A DNA stretch of 64,000 bases from Gonatopus flavifemur (Eukaryota; Arthropoda; Insecta; Hymenoptera; Dryinidae), in NCBI GenBank assembly GCA_018340375.1, contig JAFFJZ010000003.1:2356001-2420000 (forward strand), in the 5' to 3' direction. The position numbers and the translations under genes were made by a program. This document shows positions 50,784 through 62,439 of this stretch, in pieces (the first letter of the stretch is position 1; each line of letters begins with the position of its first letter). Below the pieces are notes generated by a model, which was not told the origin of the DNA, ran no database searches, and saw only the letters and a program-made list of their open reading frames with translations.

Positions 50784-53088
50784 AAAGGTTTCGCGAAGAG
50801 AAGAAAACATGTTAGAAACAGTGGAATGGCTCTTACCGTTCCAATAGAAGACGAATATACTTTGTATCTATGTCTGACCTAGTAGCGTCGTTACGAAGAA
50901 AACACGTGTCAGATTTTATCACATCGATGAGGGAATGTATGCTCGCCAACAGACATCCAACACATTCAAACCATTTTTCGCGGAAAAAAACTAATTTAAC
51001 ATGGAAAACATATTTTCAAATCTACGATAAAAGTATGCTTGGAAATAATTCTTGGAAAATATAATATTATGGAAGAAGTGATTATAAAAGTCGATTCTTA
51101 ATAAATAAACAATTCATCATTTTTGGTACTAGCCATAGCCTAAATATGCACGGAAAGAATACAATATGGAATATTTATAGGTTATTGTTGCTGGTAATTT
51201 TACATGAATGGTGTAATGAGGCAAAACTTTTGAAATACTCATTAGAAATTTGTGAATCTCGACAAACCGGATCTTTTACATATGAAAAATGTTTAATTTC
51301 TATCTAATTCTGTGAAATTTCAAACGAACCTTGATAAAAAGGATTGAATTCGTGAAGCTTCGCACATTATTGGTACTCATTCATTTCAGTTGTTGATTCA
51401 TGTTATTTAACCTAAGCGTATTTTCTACGTTTAAGCTCAGAGTTGATCAAAATAACATCAATTTGACAGCATTTTCATTAAGTTGTTATCATAGGATAGT
51501 AACTCGGTGATTGTCTAATAACGAAGCTATATCACTTCCCACTGAAGATCCATTGATACGATCGGAGTGTTTTTTCTCACTTGCAGACTTTTCTGACTCC
51601 TTCATTACTCTGTGACTTGTGAATGTAGTGGAATGTCCATCAATGATGACAAAGAAGAATACAGTATAGATTTGATGATGAATTCAAATTCAGTTGGGAG
51701 GTATTTTTTTCTCAGCTCAATGTGATTTCAATAGATATTCGATATATGTTATTGAATGCTACTGAGGATTCAGTACAAACACTTTCCCAATAAAGGTTCA
51801 ATTTTAATTGAATTGAGCCTGTAAATAGAGTTATTGAATGTCCCTCTATCGAATCCCTCATCGATTGCCACGGTTAGTTTCCAATTAATCAGAGCGTTAC
51901 ATTCTCGATAGTTATTTGTGAGTTATCCGAAACAAGAACAAGGACTCAAGAAAATTTCATCGCGTCCGGAACTCACCTAATCCTATTCTTTGATAACAGG
52001 CAATATTTGAAAATATTCTTTACCAAAATTTATCTCTAGTTCCGATCAAGATTCGATAAAATTCAATAGGAATTCAACAATTCTTTTCGTTTTTCAAATA
52101 TCGAAATTGTCAAGCATCATCCATCACTATATTGTCTTCGGTATCTCGAATTTCCTAAAATAAATCGAAACTCCAACTAAGATTCGATTCTATCCATTCA
52201 AATCCTGAACATCAATATTTTGTCTCTTTTCGGAAATTTGCCCCAGGATCACGATGATTTATTTTATTGAGGAGCATCATCTATTATTCATTTACATGAA
52301 CTTTTTATCTAAATTTCAGTTAGAATCCTCATCAATTCAAAACACAGTCACAACTCTTGCATCGAAAAGATATTTCTACTCCTCAAAATCAATCAAAATT
52401 ACGCAAAAAGTTCCACTCGACTTCAATCCTTCGTATCAAAAGTTCCTTCCAACAGTTTGTCATTTTTGTTCCCAGAACGCCTGTACCAACTTCCACAAGC
52501 ACATCTCATAAATATTTCAATATTATTCACCTAAACAGGAAAATGAAATTAGCGAGGAAAACGGAACAACGGTGCCATTTCGCCTCTCACACCCTAATAG
52601 TTTTTTGTTAGCTTGTCGTCCCGTAAAATCCATCACCGCCTCTAAATATATGTATATCTTTATTTACATGTATGCGAAATGCATACCGGGTGTCCGCTTT
52701 GAAGAGCAAAGAAAAAGGCGCAGTCGTTCACCCGCTCTAGCGGCTACCGTTGTTTGTGTTCACCGATCGAGCGATTTAATTCAGAAACCAAGCCTCTTAC
52801 CGCATGATCGTATATTATTCTATAGTCGAATGAACCGGGTGATGATGCATCGAGTGATCTTTTCAACACAAATTTTTTGCTCATTTTTATAACACCGTTT
52901 TTTATGTCACTATTTAGTATTAGATCATATCTGATGAAACGGAACTTTTTATGTTCGAGTGATATAATTAAGATTAAAGAAAAGTTCAATGTATCGAAGA
53001 AGAAATTGATACAGGTGATGAGATGAAATATTTTTAAATAAATGTTCGTTGATCTGAAAATCAGATGAGGATGAAATAGCATTTATTA

Positions 53089-53338
53089 CTCTCTAAAATT
53101 TTTAGAGTGAGATTTCACTCTTCAGCCAGCCGAAAGTGAGCCTGTCGAAATTTTGAGTAAAATTTCCACCCTCTTAGAGTGATATTCTAAGGTTTGAGGT
53201 TAGAAACTCTCAGCCACTCAAACTTTGGAGTCAATTTTTCACTCTAAAATAGTGAGGGTTCACTCGAAGTGGACTGGCTGACTTCTGAGACTTAGTGGAG
53301 TGAAACACGTGATTTTTCACTCTTTCAGATTTAGAGAG
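53089..53338. mobile_element. MITE family A, copy 3 (250 bp)
   Basis: It is flanked by TA at both sides (53087-53088 and 53339-53340). The termini are CTCTCTAAAATTTTTAGAGT and, reverse-complemented, CTCTCTAAATCTGAAAGAGT. The interior holds several GAGTGA/TCACTC boxes and an inner inverted pair CAGCCAG (about 53124) and CTGGCTG (about 53275). It is the longest of the three copies and may be closest to full length. It has no coding capacity. Confidence 0.8.
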
Positions 53339-53339
53339 T

Positions 53340-56300
53340 ACATTGGATGGTTTGCAATTTTCACTAACTAGAAGCAACAGGAAACAATGTTCTTGTGTCT
53401 TTCAGCAGCAAATTTTATGTCACAAATTTTTAAATTGTGAATTTGGAGACTACCGGGAATGAACAAACGAACCAGTTTCAATGGGGATTTATTTGCCAAA
53501 TCCTGGCGAAAATACTTTGGCTCTTACCGCACCATTACCTGTTCTTCAATTTGTTCCTTCAATCGATTTAACGAATAGAATTGAAGTGAATATTTTGAAA
53601 TACAATATTGAAGACGTCTTAGTTCTCTTTCGCAACATTTTTTCACTTCAATAACAAATACAAATGAGTCAGCAATTTCCAATCATTCATACCAGTATGA
53701 ATCTATAACAAGTTTGCCTAAGAATCTTCCGAGTGATTGTTACCGTGAGAACAGAAGATCTAATATATTGGCAAAGAATTTATGATCTACATTCTGATAC
53801 TTGAAGCATGGAATATTATGTAACATCTAAAAATTCGATACTCACGCATTTGCATGAAATTTACTGCTACGTATATACTCTTCAACGGTAGATGAGAGAT
53901 TACAGTTTAGAGTACGAGTTTTATGTACCACGAACGTCTCAACTGAATAAATCTCAAATCTCTAACGGGTATCCACAAACTTTCACGAACACTGAAAATA
54001 ACATATCTCGATATCATATATTGTTTACCGTTCCTTCATGGGAAGAAACATAGCTGTTTTATGCTGTTTAATATCTCTTTTACCGATGTACTCAACATTG
54101 TCGCGAATGCAACGTATGGACTGTGTAGTTTCGAAGAATATAATTAAGATACATCATTTGCATATGAGATGTGTATAAATCATTATAAACATAATCTTCC
54201 GTGTAATGTCCGACCCGTGTTAATTATAAAATGTTTTGCATCCACGTTTATAGTCAGTAATTGCTGTCTGCGATGAGGATTGATGAGTACTCAAATACAC
54301 ATCTAATTGATAAACGAGAGATAGTTTGTGGAGTGACTAGTATTTTCGAATCGTTATTTCAAGGATGAAAAGTTGTATATTGAATTGTGAGTATTTATTA
54401 TATGTTCGAGTGTGTAAATGGGAACGAAATTTCAAATGATGTCGGATAGTTTACGTCGTTAAAGCAGCGGCTCGATACTTAACCCTCATGTCATGGAATA
54501 TCAGGTCATTTGTTTTCAATTCATGAAGAAGGTAGAGGAAACCAGTACTCGAGAGTACTTAAGTGAAATATTGGAATGCAACTTGGTGGATAATACTGGT
54601 ACCCCAAGTAAAAATTGATATTGACAAGGTCGTATTTGCCAAAATTCGACAGGAATAATTATTTCTATTCAGGTTCCAAACAGTATTGGTTTGGACAGAC
54701 AGCTTTGGGACAGCTTGTGGTTTTCTTAAAGCGACCTATGTTTTCTTTCCTCCCATTTGATGTTCAGACAGAATACTTCAAAAGATCCTTATGAAATTAC
54801 TGTATTTCAAAATTTGAAGTACATTCCGATACATGTTCTCATCAGATAATTTTATTATTAGCCATAATAAGGAATAATAATAATAGCCCAAAATGTAAAT
54901 AACAGAATATTTTATCCAGTTTGATCAAGTGCCTTCCGGTTAAATTATTCCTTTTGACGGAGACGTTGTGAACATCAAGTTAAACGTGTATTGTATAGAT
55001 AATATCGATTCCATACACATTCTCGACCGCAGATACTGAGGGATGGGAACAATCTGTTCACAATTTGTATCAGTTTCCACATAAATGTGGATTTTTGATT
55101 TAGAGACACCCATATTCATACCAGCTTCACAACGGATAACATTATTCGCATAATTGATGGATTTCATATGGCGAAATGATTTCGTTGCTGTAATAGACGC
55201 AATCTAATAATTATAAATACAAAATAGCAAACATGTATGCGAAACCTACTCTATGTACAGGTATTTCAATATTACATCAACCGATCTCGTCCACATTTTA
55301 TGTTATTACGATACATCAGATAAATGTACTCTGTCCGCATCACGTAATATGATGACACTTATACATATATTTCAGAGATTGCGAATATTGAAATCGATGT
55401 TCAAAATGCTCAACAGGATAATTAACAATTAATATTCATACTAAATCCTGTTATTTTTTATTGTGAATTGAATTTAAAGTTTATTGATGTGAGGAATAGA
55501 TTGATATTTTTATGTTCACCAATGATTCAGTTTAATATATTTTATCATTCACAAAGAAATAACAGATCACGTTACTGTATGCCGTTTAACGTTGTTTTGG
55601 AAGAATGCGTTTGGTGTGTTATACCGTAAGATTAAAATAATGAATGGAATAAGGAGAGAATATGAACCGGTTTGACACGGTAATTGAAGTTGCAGTGTGC
55701 AGGTCTGTGTGAAAGAATGTCGAACTGGAACTATAACCTTGATTCAAATAAATATCAGATTTCAACATGTATCAAAATTTGTTTTCCATTCTTGTATTGT
55801 ATGCGCAGAAAGGAAAGGGGGTTTTTTTATCAATCATTTTTTCCGTGCAAATGGATTATATTGGAGATCTGAATGATCTTGAGTCCATGATTATCATTCC
55901 CTAAGGTTCAATTTTTACAGCTATTTGTGTAGACATATGCTTTTTGCTTGTGTTAGAATTCTATTCATTCACCACAGGGGAAAAAAATTTAATTTGTTGA
56001 TCAAAATAGAGTAAATTTTCCTGAAGACAATTATAATTTTCAATTATAACAATTCACAGTCAATGTAACTCTCCGTACTATGTTCTAAGGCACAAGAAAA
56101 TAGTTACATTTAATTGCATCGGAGAATATATATCCCAATGAGAGAACAATATTCTCTCGGATCAATGTTCGATCTCCATATTCTGAATATTTTACGTATA
56201 TTAATTTCACATTCAATTAATTTTTTGAGACACCGATGGAACGAAAGTGATTACGAATAGTCGAAGAGAATTATTGATGTACGAAAAAACTGTAATAAGA

Positions 56301-59300
56301 AATATAATAATGAATAAGCGAATTCAGTTTCAAGTTATCTCGGGTAAGATAATAATGATGATTGAAAATGAAAAGTAGAATCATAAATAATTTTGGATAA
56401 ATCAAGCCATCAATCTCATGTTATTTGCACTTTTTACAACTCCTGCGGATTTACAAGCGAAAGAGAGATTCAAGTTGATATCAATAGGATGCGATGATTA
56501 CTCACGACTAGATAATTCATTGTACGTACATGTATAATGATACATGTGTAAGCGAATGTACGGAGAAAGCTTCAAAAGACGCAATCGTTTACGATAATCA
56601 ATAACATGATGCGTCAAATCAGTTTTCCTTTTCTCTCGTACAAAACATAAATATCAGGATAATAATCCACTTTCATTTGTTATATTACATTTATTCTTCA
56701 TCATAAACTTGATCAAATGACTTCATTTCTTCAATCTCGGAGTGGGAATATCAAGATGGTTTTATACATGTATTAATTACGTTAACAATGCTATAAATTC
56801 AAACTCTCTCGATTCAAAGAGTGACATTATAATGAGAAAAAAATTTCAAAGATTGTCTAGCAATAGAAAGAAAGTTTAGTTATTTGTTGAGGCTTTCTAG
56901 ATTTTTGCATTGATGGTATTACAGCGGTAGTATATATACACACCAACGGGTATTTAACACACCGATTATGATATGGTGGCAAAATAGCGTTATGGTAAAA
57001 GTAGGGAAGAGGACGAGGGAGGCAAGTGTACAACCCTATCGATCACAAGCTACCATACCATGTCCGCGGCTGTACGGCTACCTACAACCCCTTCGCTTTC
57101 CTTTTGCTTTTAATCGGCCTATTTCTGCAAGTGAGGTTTAAATCAGAAAGGAAATAAAAAGTAGATAAGAGAAGAGAAATAGATCATGAAAGAAAACATA
57201 TAAATTAAAACAAAGAAGAAAACCCATCATCAATCCTCGAGACTGCTATTGTATTTTTACTCACGATTCTTGTCTTTTCCTTCTTCATTTTTCTCTTCTC
57301 GTGTATTTCGATTCCATCAATTCGTTCTGAACTCCTGAAAGTTCACCTGTACGAGTAAATGAAATTTCCAAATGGATTGAATTGGAAATGAAAATGTAAT
57401 GGAAGTGGATAAAAAATACCGTAGTTCCAGTTGACATATATCGGATTAGGAATCCTTCTTCAGTATGAAAAGGTATTAACAGGACCGCAAGGTGCTATTG
57501 AAACTTGAGTCATTCTATTTTGAATATTTAAAACACGAATTTTTAATTCACAATCACGTGAGTCACTGTACCCTACGACTTGATACACATCACGTGTGCG
57601 TACGTGAAGTATACGAATGTGAACGTGAAACGCATAAATCAAGAAAAATCCCTCGAGGGAGAAAAGAAATTGAACAGAAGGATATTTTTGTTTCTCCCAA
57701 TCGAATACTTCTGAAACTTTAAAAAGCGATTTGCAGGAAAAAAAATGTCGTCTCGAACAGTTCTTGGAGTGTTGATGTTTTATGGGAGCTTATATGAGAA
57801 TTTTTTATTCCAACTCATTTAATTTCTCCAATTAAATCCTCAATATCGTAGGACATAAATGGAAAAAGTAGTCCCCAGGAAGCACTTCCACCTTTCTGGT
57901 AATGATATCAAATTCAAATATCATTTTGGGAACGCAAAATGGCTAAAGTCTGAGTTGAATTCTCAGCTCTACGGAATAACCACCGGTTCTGCATTTTGGA
58001 CTTCGATGAATCATAGGTGGATAAATGGAAGACGTGGTTACGTTCGGAAATAGCTTTCTATATAAAATTCATGTGTATGGATTCAAAAGTTCTGCTTGTT
58101 CGAAAAATAAAGTCTCAAATTTGTGGTGCGTGAGTTTTAAAAGACCCGAACGTATCACCTTTGTGTCTACGGTATCTCAACATCGATAGTATAGTGCCCT
58201 TCTTTACTAAAACAGAATAAAACAGAGAAGATCACTGTCACATGTCTAAAGTTTTAGCTTTATAGAGCCGTATATGTTATTGAACTCAACAAATCTCAAT
58301 ATCTTTAGCATTTGTCCCAGGTCACTCGGACCCACCCTCTATTTCGTGTCATTCATGCATCTAAAAGAGCGACGCAAAGGAAATTTATTGCAGCAAAAAA
58401 TGTATACAACCTCCCGTGCAAATATTCCGAGCTCTTTTTTCACAGCATCGATCCCCAACTAAATATTAGTACAGTTATAGTCCTGAAAATTTTTGTTGCA
58501 GCAAACAATATTTTAGTTCAGGCAACTTGAATTTTCTACTTGATGTCGTTTCTAGTTACCACAACTAAAGAGTTTTGTCAGTGCAAATTTTTATAGATTT
58601 CAATAGAATGTCTAATTAACTAACTAATTCATCCTACATAACAGGAAAAAATATAAGAATGAAGGGGCAAAATCATGTATGAACAATTAATTTCAAAATC
58701 AAAAATTCTATTGAATAAGTCAGTGAAATATCGTTATCCAAGCAATGTATCATTTCCAGATATTCAGTGCAAAATTTAGAACACCCGGTGTATATCTTCT
58801 CTGTACGTTATTGAATCTTTCCAATCTTTCTTCTGGATGATAAGTACTTGGCTTGATATTTTATTACGATCTCGTAAGAATATAGGACGTTTAAAATGTT
58901 TGTGGAGTATATGGAAAGTGAACGAAAACCAATTCTTCCACACGATATCATATCGAAGTCTCAAAGGTAAGATTCAACACACCTTTGGAAGAAAGACATT
59001 TTATCTGTAAATCTCATGTCTTGAAATCGAATAAAAATTCCATTCAATTTTGTTCAGTCATGGGAACTCTAAATGTAAAGAGAAATGATGTGTTTCGAGA
59101 TGTATAATTTAAGATGATCCCTGTTTGATGGTTTTTCTATAAAGTGATCGAAAAATTCTACTATAATTTGTGGGGAAGGTGTATTTTTGGAGTATCAGAA
59201 CTTTCTCATTTCATTTCTAGATCAATTTGAGAACATATTTTGACATGATTTTTTACCTTTTCAAGCAGACGAAATACTACCATGACTAATCAAGATATAG

Positions 59301-59450
59301 TGAAGTTTCTGCTTATGAAAGCTGGTCAAGAAATGGTTAGTCGAATGTTACATTACTGTTAAATAACAACCATTATTATCACCCAATTTCCGGACGAGTC
59401 CCATCAAAAATGATTGGTTCTTAACGTGATAATTTCAATATGTTTTTCAA
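53340..59450. other. AT-rich non-coding stretch
   Basis: No gene is supported. On the - strand, a frame reading RLKEQIEEQVMV ends at GTGCG|GTAAGAG (donor at 53527); it looks coiled-coil-like but has no good acceptor. GC-richer sequence lies at 57000-57120, without a recognisable frame. CACAGGGGAAAAAAATTTAATTTG at about 55973 resembles a MITE end with no partner. At 58480-58590 GTTGCAGCAA and TTACCACAACTAAAGAG resemble the interior of the 18842 MITE. Confidence 0.45.
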
Positions 59451-59454
59451 CCTA

Positions 59455-59607
59455 CACTGAGAGGAATTCACAGTTAAATTTATTATGGAATCACAAGAAT
59501 GAAGGAACATACTGACTCCCCAATGAAATTCACTATAATGAAATTTACAAGTAAATTTCATTCATATAATTTTCCATAGTGAATTTAACTCTAAATTTCT
59601 CTCAGTG
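59455..59607. mobile_element. MITE family B (153 bp)
   Basis: The left terminus CACTGAGAGGAATTCACAGT and the right terminus, reverse-complemented CACTGAGAGAAATTTAGAGT, stay similar for about 36 bp through TTAAATT.A.TATGGAA. A TA precedes the left end and TG follows the right, so the duplication is decayed by one base. Inside lies another palindrome, GAAATTTAC/GTAAATTTC. It has no coding capacity. It lies just upstream of the candidate exon at 59730. Confidence 0.75.
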
Positions 59608-59729
59608 TGGGCAAACATTTAGATCGAAACTTCATTGTTATGAGGTCACTGTAATCAAATGATTTCCTTCTCATAATAACGATGATATAAATTTATTTCT
59701 GTCTTTATTTATGATCTGATTTATTTCAG

Positions 59730-59801
59730 GCGGAAAAACACTCTTACTGAGGTATTTTGTCGAGCAGACACCAAAGAAGTAACAGAAATGGCAGTTCAAT
59801 G
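59730..59801 (+). other. Candidate internal exon (72 nt, symmetric)
   Basis: A T-rich tract ends GATTTATTTCAG, a good acceptor, and 72 nt later CAATG|GTATGTAAA gives a good donor (59802). Only one frame is open across it: one base, 23 codons (RKNTLTEVFCRADTKEVTEM and on), then two bases. A 72-nt exon keeps frame if skipped. The other two frames contain stops, so the open frame matches exactly where splice sites would need it. No family is recognised. An upstream frame at 59294-59350 (starting MTNQDIVKFLLMKAG) is not phase-compatible. Confidence 0.33.
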
Positions 59802-60911
59802 GTATGTAAATACCTCTCATTATCATAATAATTCCCAGAGATGAAATTTTCATGGTGGAAGAAACGATTTATGTAGCACTCTCGTAGCAGCGAAGTTAAT
59901 TGCCTTTATACAATGAAAAAAAAAATATATCTCAAAAGAAGGCAATAGTATAATCTTTTCGCTGAAGATTGCAATTATTTCTTTTTTGTTTGTGAATCTC
60001 GCGGAGTTTCTACATCGATTTCTCATCTCAAGGTGAGAAAACAATGAACCATTTCTATTCGAAGTAATATAGAATTATTGAAATGAGAAAACAACTTTCA
60101 TCTTTCTTTGGGAACGGTGGTAAAGGTTTTTCTGATGATATAATAACTCATTGTCGATCATCCGACAATAATCGATTCTCAGAGATGCGTCGAGTCCGAA
60201 TTATTATCGAATTGCCTTCTGTCGAGAAAAAAAACAACCCACTTTTGCATGCTCGTACAAAAGATTTCAACACTTCGTGAAAGAGTTTTAGTAATCGTAG
60301 GCATTACAATTTTTATCTGAAAACACGATAAGTGAACGTATTGAAATTCTTCGAATTAGTTTGATATATCTTAAGATCAAGTTGTGCACTTATAAGAAAG
60401 TGGAAAAAATGACACGCGTGAAAAGAGGTTTTGAAAATTGCCTACAGCACTCGAATTGGAATAAAATAAATGAACAATGAACAAATGAAGATTTATTTTG
60501 ACTTTCTTTCTAATTTATACTACAGGATACAACCATTGTGAAGTTGATACATCATACACGATATTTCACCAACTGTGGTAACACACAAGGAACCATGAAC
60601 ATTATTTCTGAAGACAAAGATATATCGCTTTCAAACCCCTAAAATGTATGCAGTAATCTCTATGCACAATGAATATTGTGAAAGGAGTTAGAATGATTCA
60701 AAAGCTTTGTCAAGTATAAAAAGAAAAAGTTTTGAAGTAATCGAAGCAAGATTGGAAGGTTTCACTCGGTGTAATAAACATACAAAAGAATGTATCATGA
60801 TTTAAGAATCAAGAACTCGAGTCAGTTCGATTTGCAACGGAATCAACCAAATTTTTAGCAGCTCTCATTAGGAATATTTAATTGAGATGTTTTAGTTGCA
60901 CTGCCAATAAT

Positions 60912-60928
60912 AGAAATTTCTCTCAGTG
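60912..60928 (-). mobile_element. Solo end of MITE family B
   Basis: The reverse complement reads CACTGAGAGAAATTTCT, matching the family B terminus for 15 bp, and is followed outward by TA (60929-60930). No partner end was found, so this is either a truncated copy or coincidence. Confidence 0.4.
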
Positions 60929-61064
60929 TATCAATTCGTTTTAGTAGACGATTCAACCCTATTGCATCTGATCAAATCCTTGAAAACCATACCATATTTT
61001 GGTTTTCTATGGAATATCGGGATGTTAAAATGGTATGTTATATAATTCATTATTCGTTAGGAAC

Positions 61065-61102
61065 TGTTAACAGTAAATTCAAGTGTTAACAGTAAATTCG
61101 AG
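61065..61102 (+). repeat. Tandem duplication, 19-bp unit x2
   Basis: TGTTAACAGTAAATTCAAG is followed immediately by TGTTAACAGTAAATTCGAG, one mismatch. Each unit contains the palindrome GTTAAC. Confidence 0.8.
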
Positions 61103-61418
61103 TATATCAGAATAAAACACTCTAATTTACAATATTGAAGAGAAGCAATTGAGATCAGGGCTATTAGAGTAATTTCTAAACAGAGCTCCTTGCATTTCTA
61201 TCGTTCCCATATATACCCAAAGATACCATACGATGTGCAATTAAAAGTATTCTCTAAAGAATAGTTCTAACTCTTATTTTTCATTTTCTTTCATCTAATT
61301 TTGATTACCCTTTGGAGCACATACGTATTTATATACCTCTGCAGAATCATTTACAGACATACTGGCGAAGATAGGTGGATAGTAACTCTCAAGAGATATT
61401 GCTATATATATATATGTG

Positions 61419-61435
61419 CAGGCTATATAAGCCTG
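61419..61435. repeat. Inverted repeat around a TATA string
   Basis: CAGGCT and AGCCTG flank ATATA, preceded by a (TA)n run. TATATAAG resembles a TATA box on the + strand, but no initiator or open frame follows convincingly. Confidence 0.45.
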
Positions 61436-62011
61436 TCCAAGCTTCTTCAAGGTTCTCCATTATTTGAAATGGTTGTATACAATGACGTTGTGTAGGTTCA
61501 TACGTTTTCAGTATCGGTCCCTGTGGTCATGATAATGGTGTATCGGTGAATGACCTCTCTCATCCTATAAAATTCTCGGCCTCTTAATGTCAGCCTGAAT
61601 TCAGACGATCGTCGTCGAGCACGTGAAAAATAAAACTAGAATCTTCAGAGCGACATTTACATGAGTGTGTACATATCAGAGTATACTTCATTCTGAAAAC
61701 GATATGCCGAAAATTCAGATTAAAGTAGCATAAACGCTCTAAAATCGGAATTAAATGAATACAAAGTACGATCCAGTGAGAAAGAACCCATCCAATATGA
61801 GCAAACGTTTTCTCCTTGATAAAACAAAGTACTGGAAATAAAACGATATACAGACAAAAACACGTTCCATGACGAAGGATGTTTTTTCCAGCAGAATTTA
61901 TCAACAACGCAAAAAAGATGATGATTTTATCCGTTGGACGAGGGGTATTTGAAAAGAATTTTAAATGTATAAAATGAGAAAATCAAGTATGAAGAATATG
62001 CGCTAGATATT

Positions 62012-62432
62012 TCAAAGCTTCAAGAGCCTTATTAAAATCAAATATGCTACCGACATAAAAATGTCAGGACATATAAACATAAAGGATGCAATATCGTAAA
62101 ATATGACGTGCCTAAGACGAATCGTAAAGTTTACGGAATCCCACGACAGAGAACATATAGACGCGTCTAAACGGTATCCAGATGTTTGTGATACGTGTAT
62201 TTTGTATTCCTCTAAAATAAAACCTAAGTCGTAACAAAACTTGCGTGAATTTTTCATGAGAAATTTTAGGCAGTCAAATATTATCCGTTTGGTCAGTTCT
62301 TTTGCAACTGGAATACATAAATCGAGGGGGTCTTGTTCAGTGCAATTATTTGCCAAAGATTCGATTGAGAGTATTATTTTTTCATACAAAATGTCATACA
62401 AATTTTCGTGTTTCCACAAATTTTCAATTTCC
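62012..62432 (-). other. Longest open frame, possible exon or gene relic
   Basis: This - strand frame is the longest in the window, about 140 codons from 62432 to the TGA/TAA-side end at 62012. Upstream on the same strand a pyrimidine-rich stretch with TAGTTTTTCAAACAG and then CCTCGCAG|G offers a plausible acceptor, after which the frame begins EIENLWKHENLYDILYEK. No ATG begins it. The first half reads like a helical globular protein (SLANNCTEQDPLDLCIPVAK); the second half is more hydrophobic and A/T-driven. I do not recognise the family. It could be a terminal exon, a decayed mobile or foreign gene, or chance. Confidence 0.28.
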
Positions 62433-62439
62433 CTGCGAG

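Larger units (their letters stand above)
50100..53085. other. Mostly AT-rich non-coding stretch
   Basis: No gene is supported. The (GAA)n tract lies at 50568-50602 and tandem AAAAGCAAG units at about 50752-50782. At 52550-52780 the sequence is less AT-biased and contains CCGCT-CT-AGCGG. Frames there (52572-52892 + and 52744-53082 -) are unrecognisable. Confidence 0.5.
59810..62010. other. AT-rich non-coding stretch
   Basis: No gene is supported. Contents noted separately are the MITE B end at 60912-60928, the tandem repeat at 61065-61102 and the inverted repeat at 61419-61435. Frames at 60083-60280 (+) and 61590-61907 (-) are unrecognisable. Confidence 0.5.
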
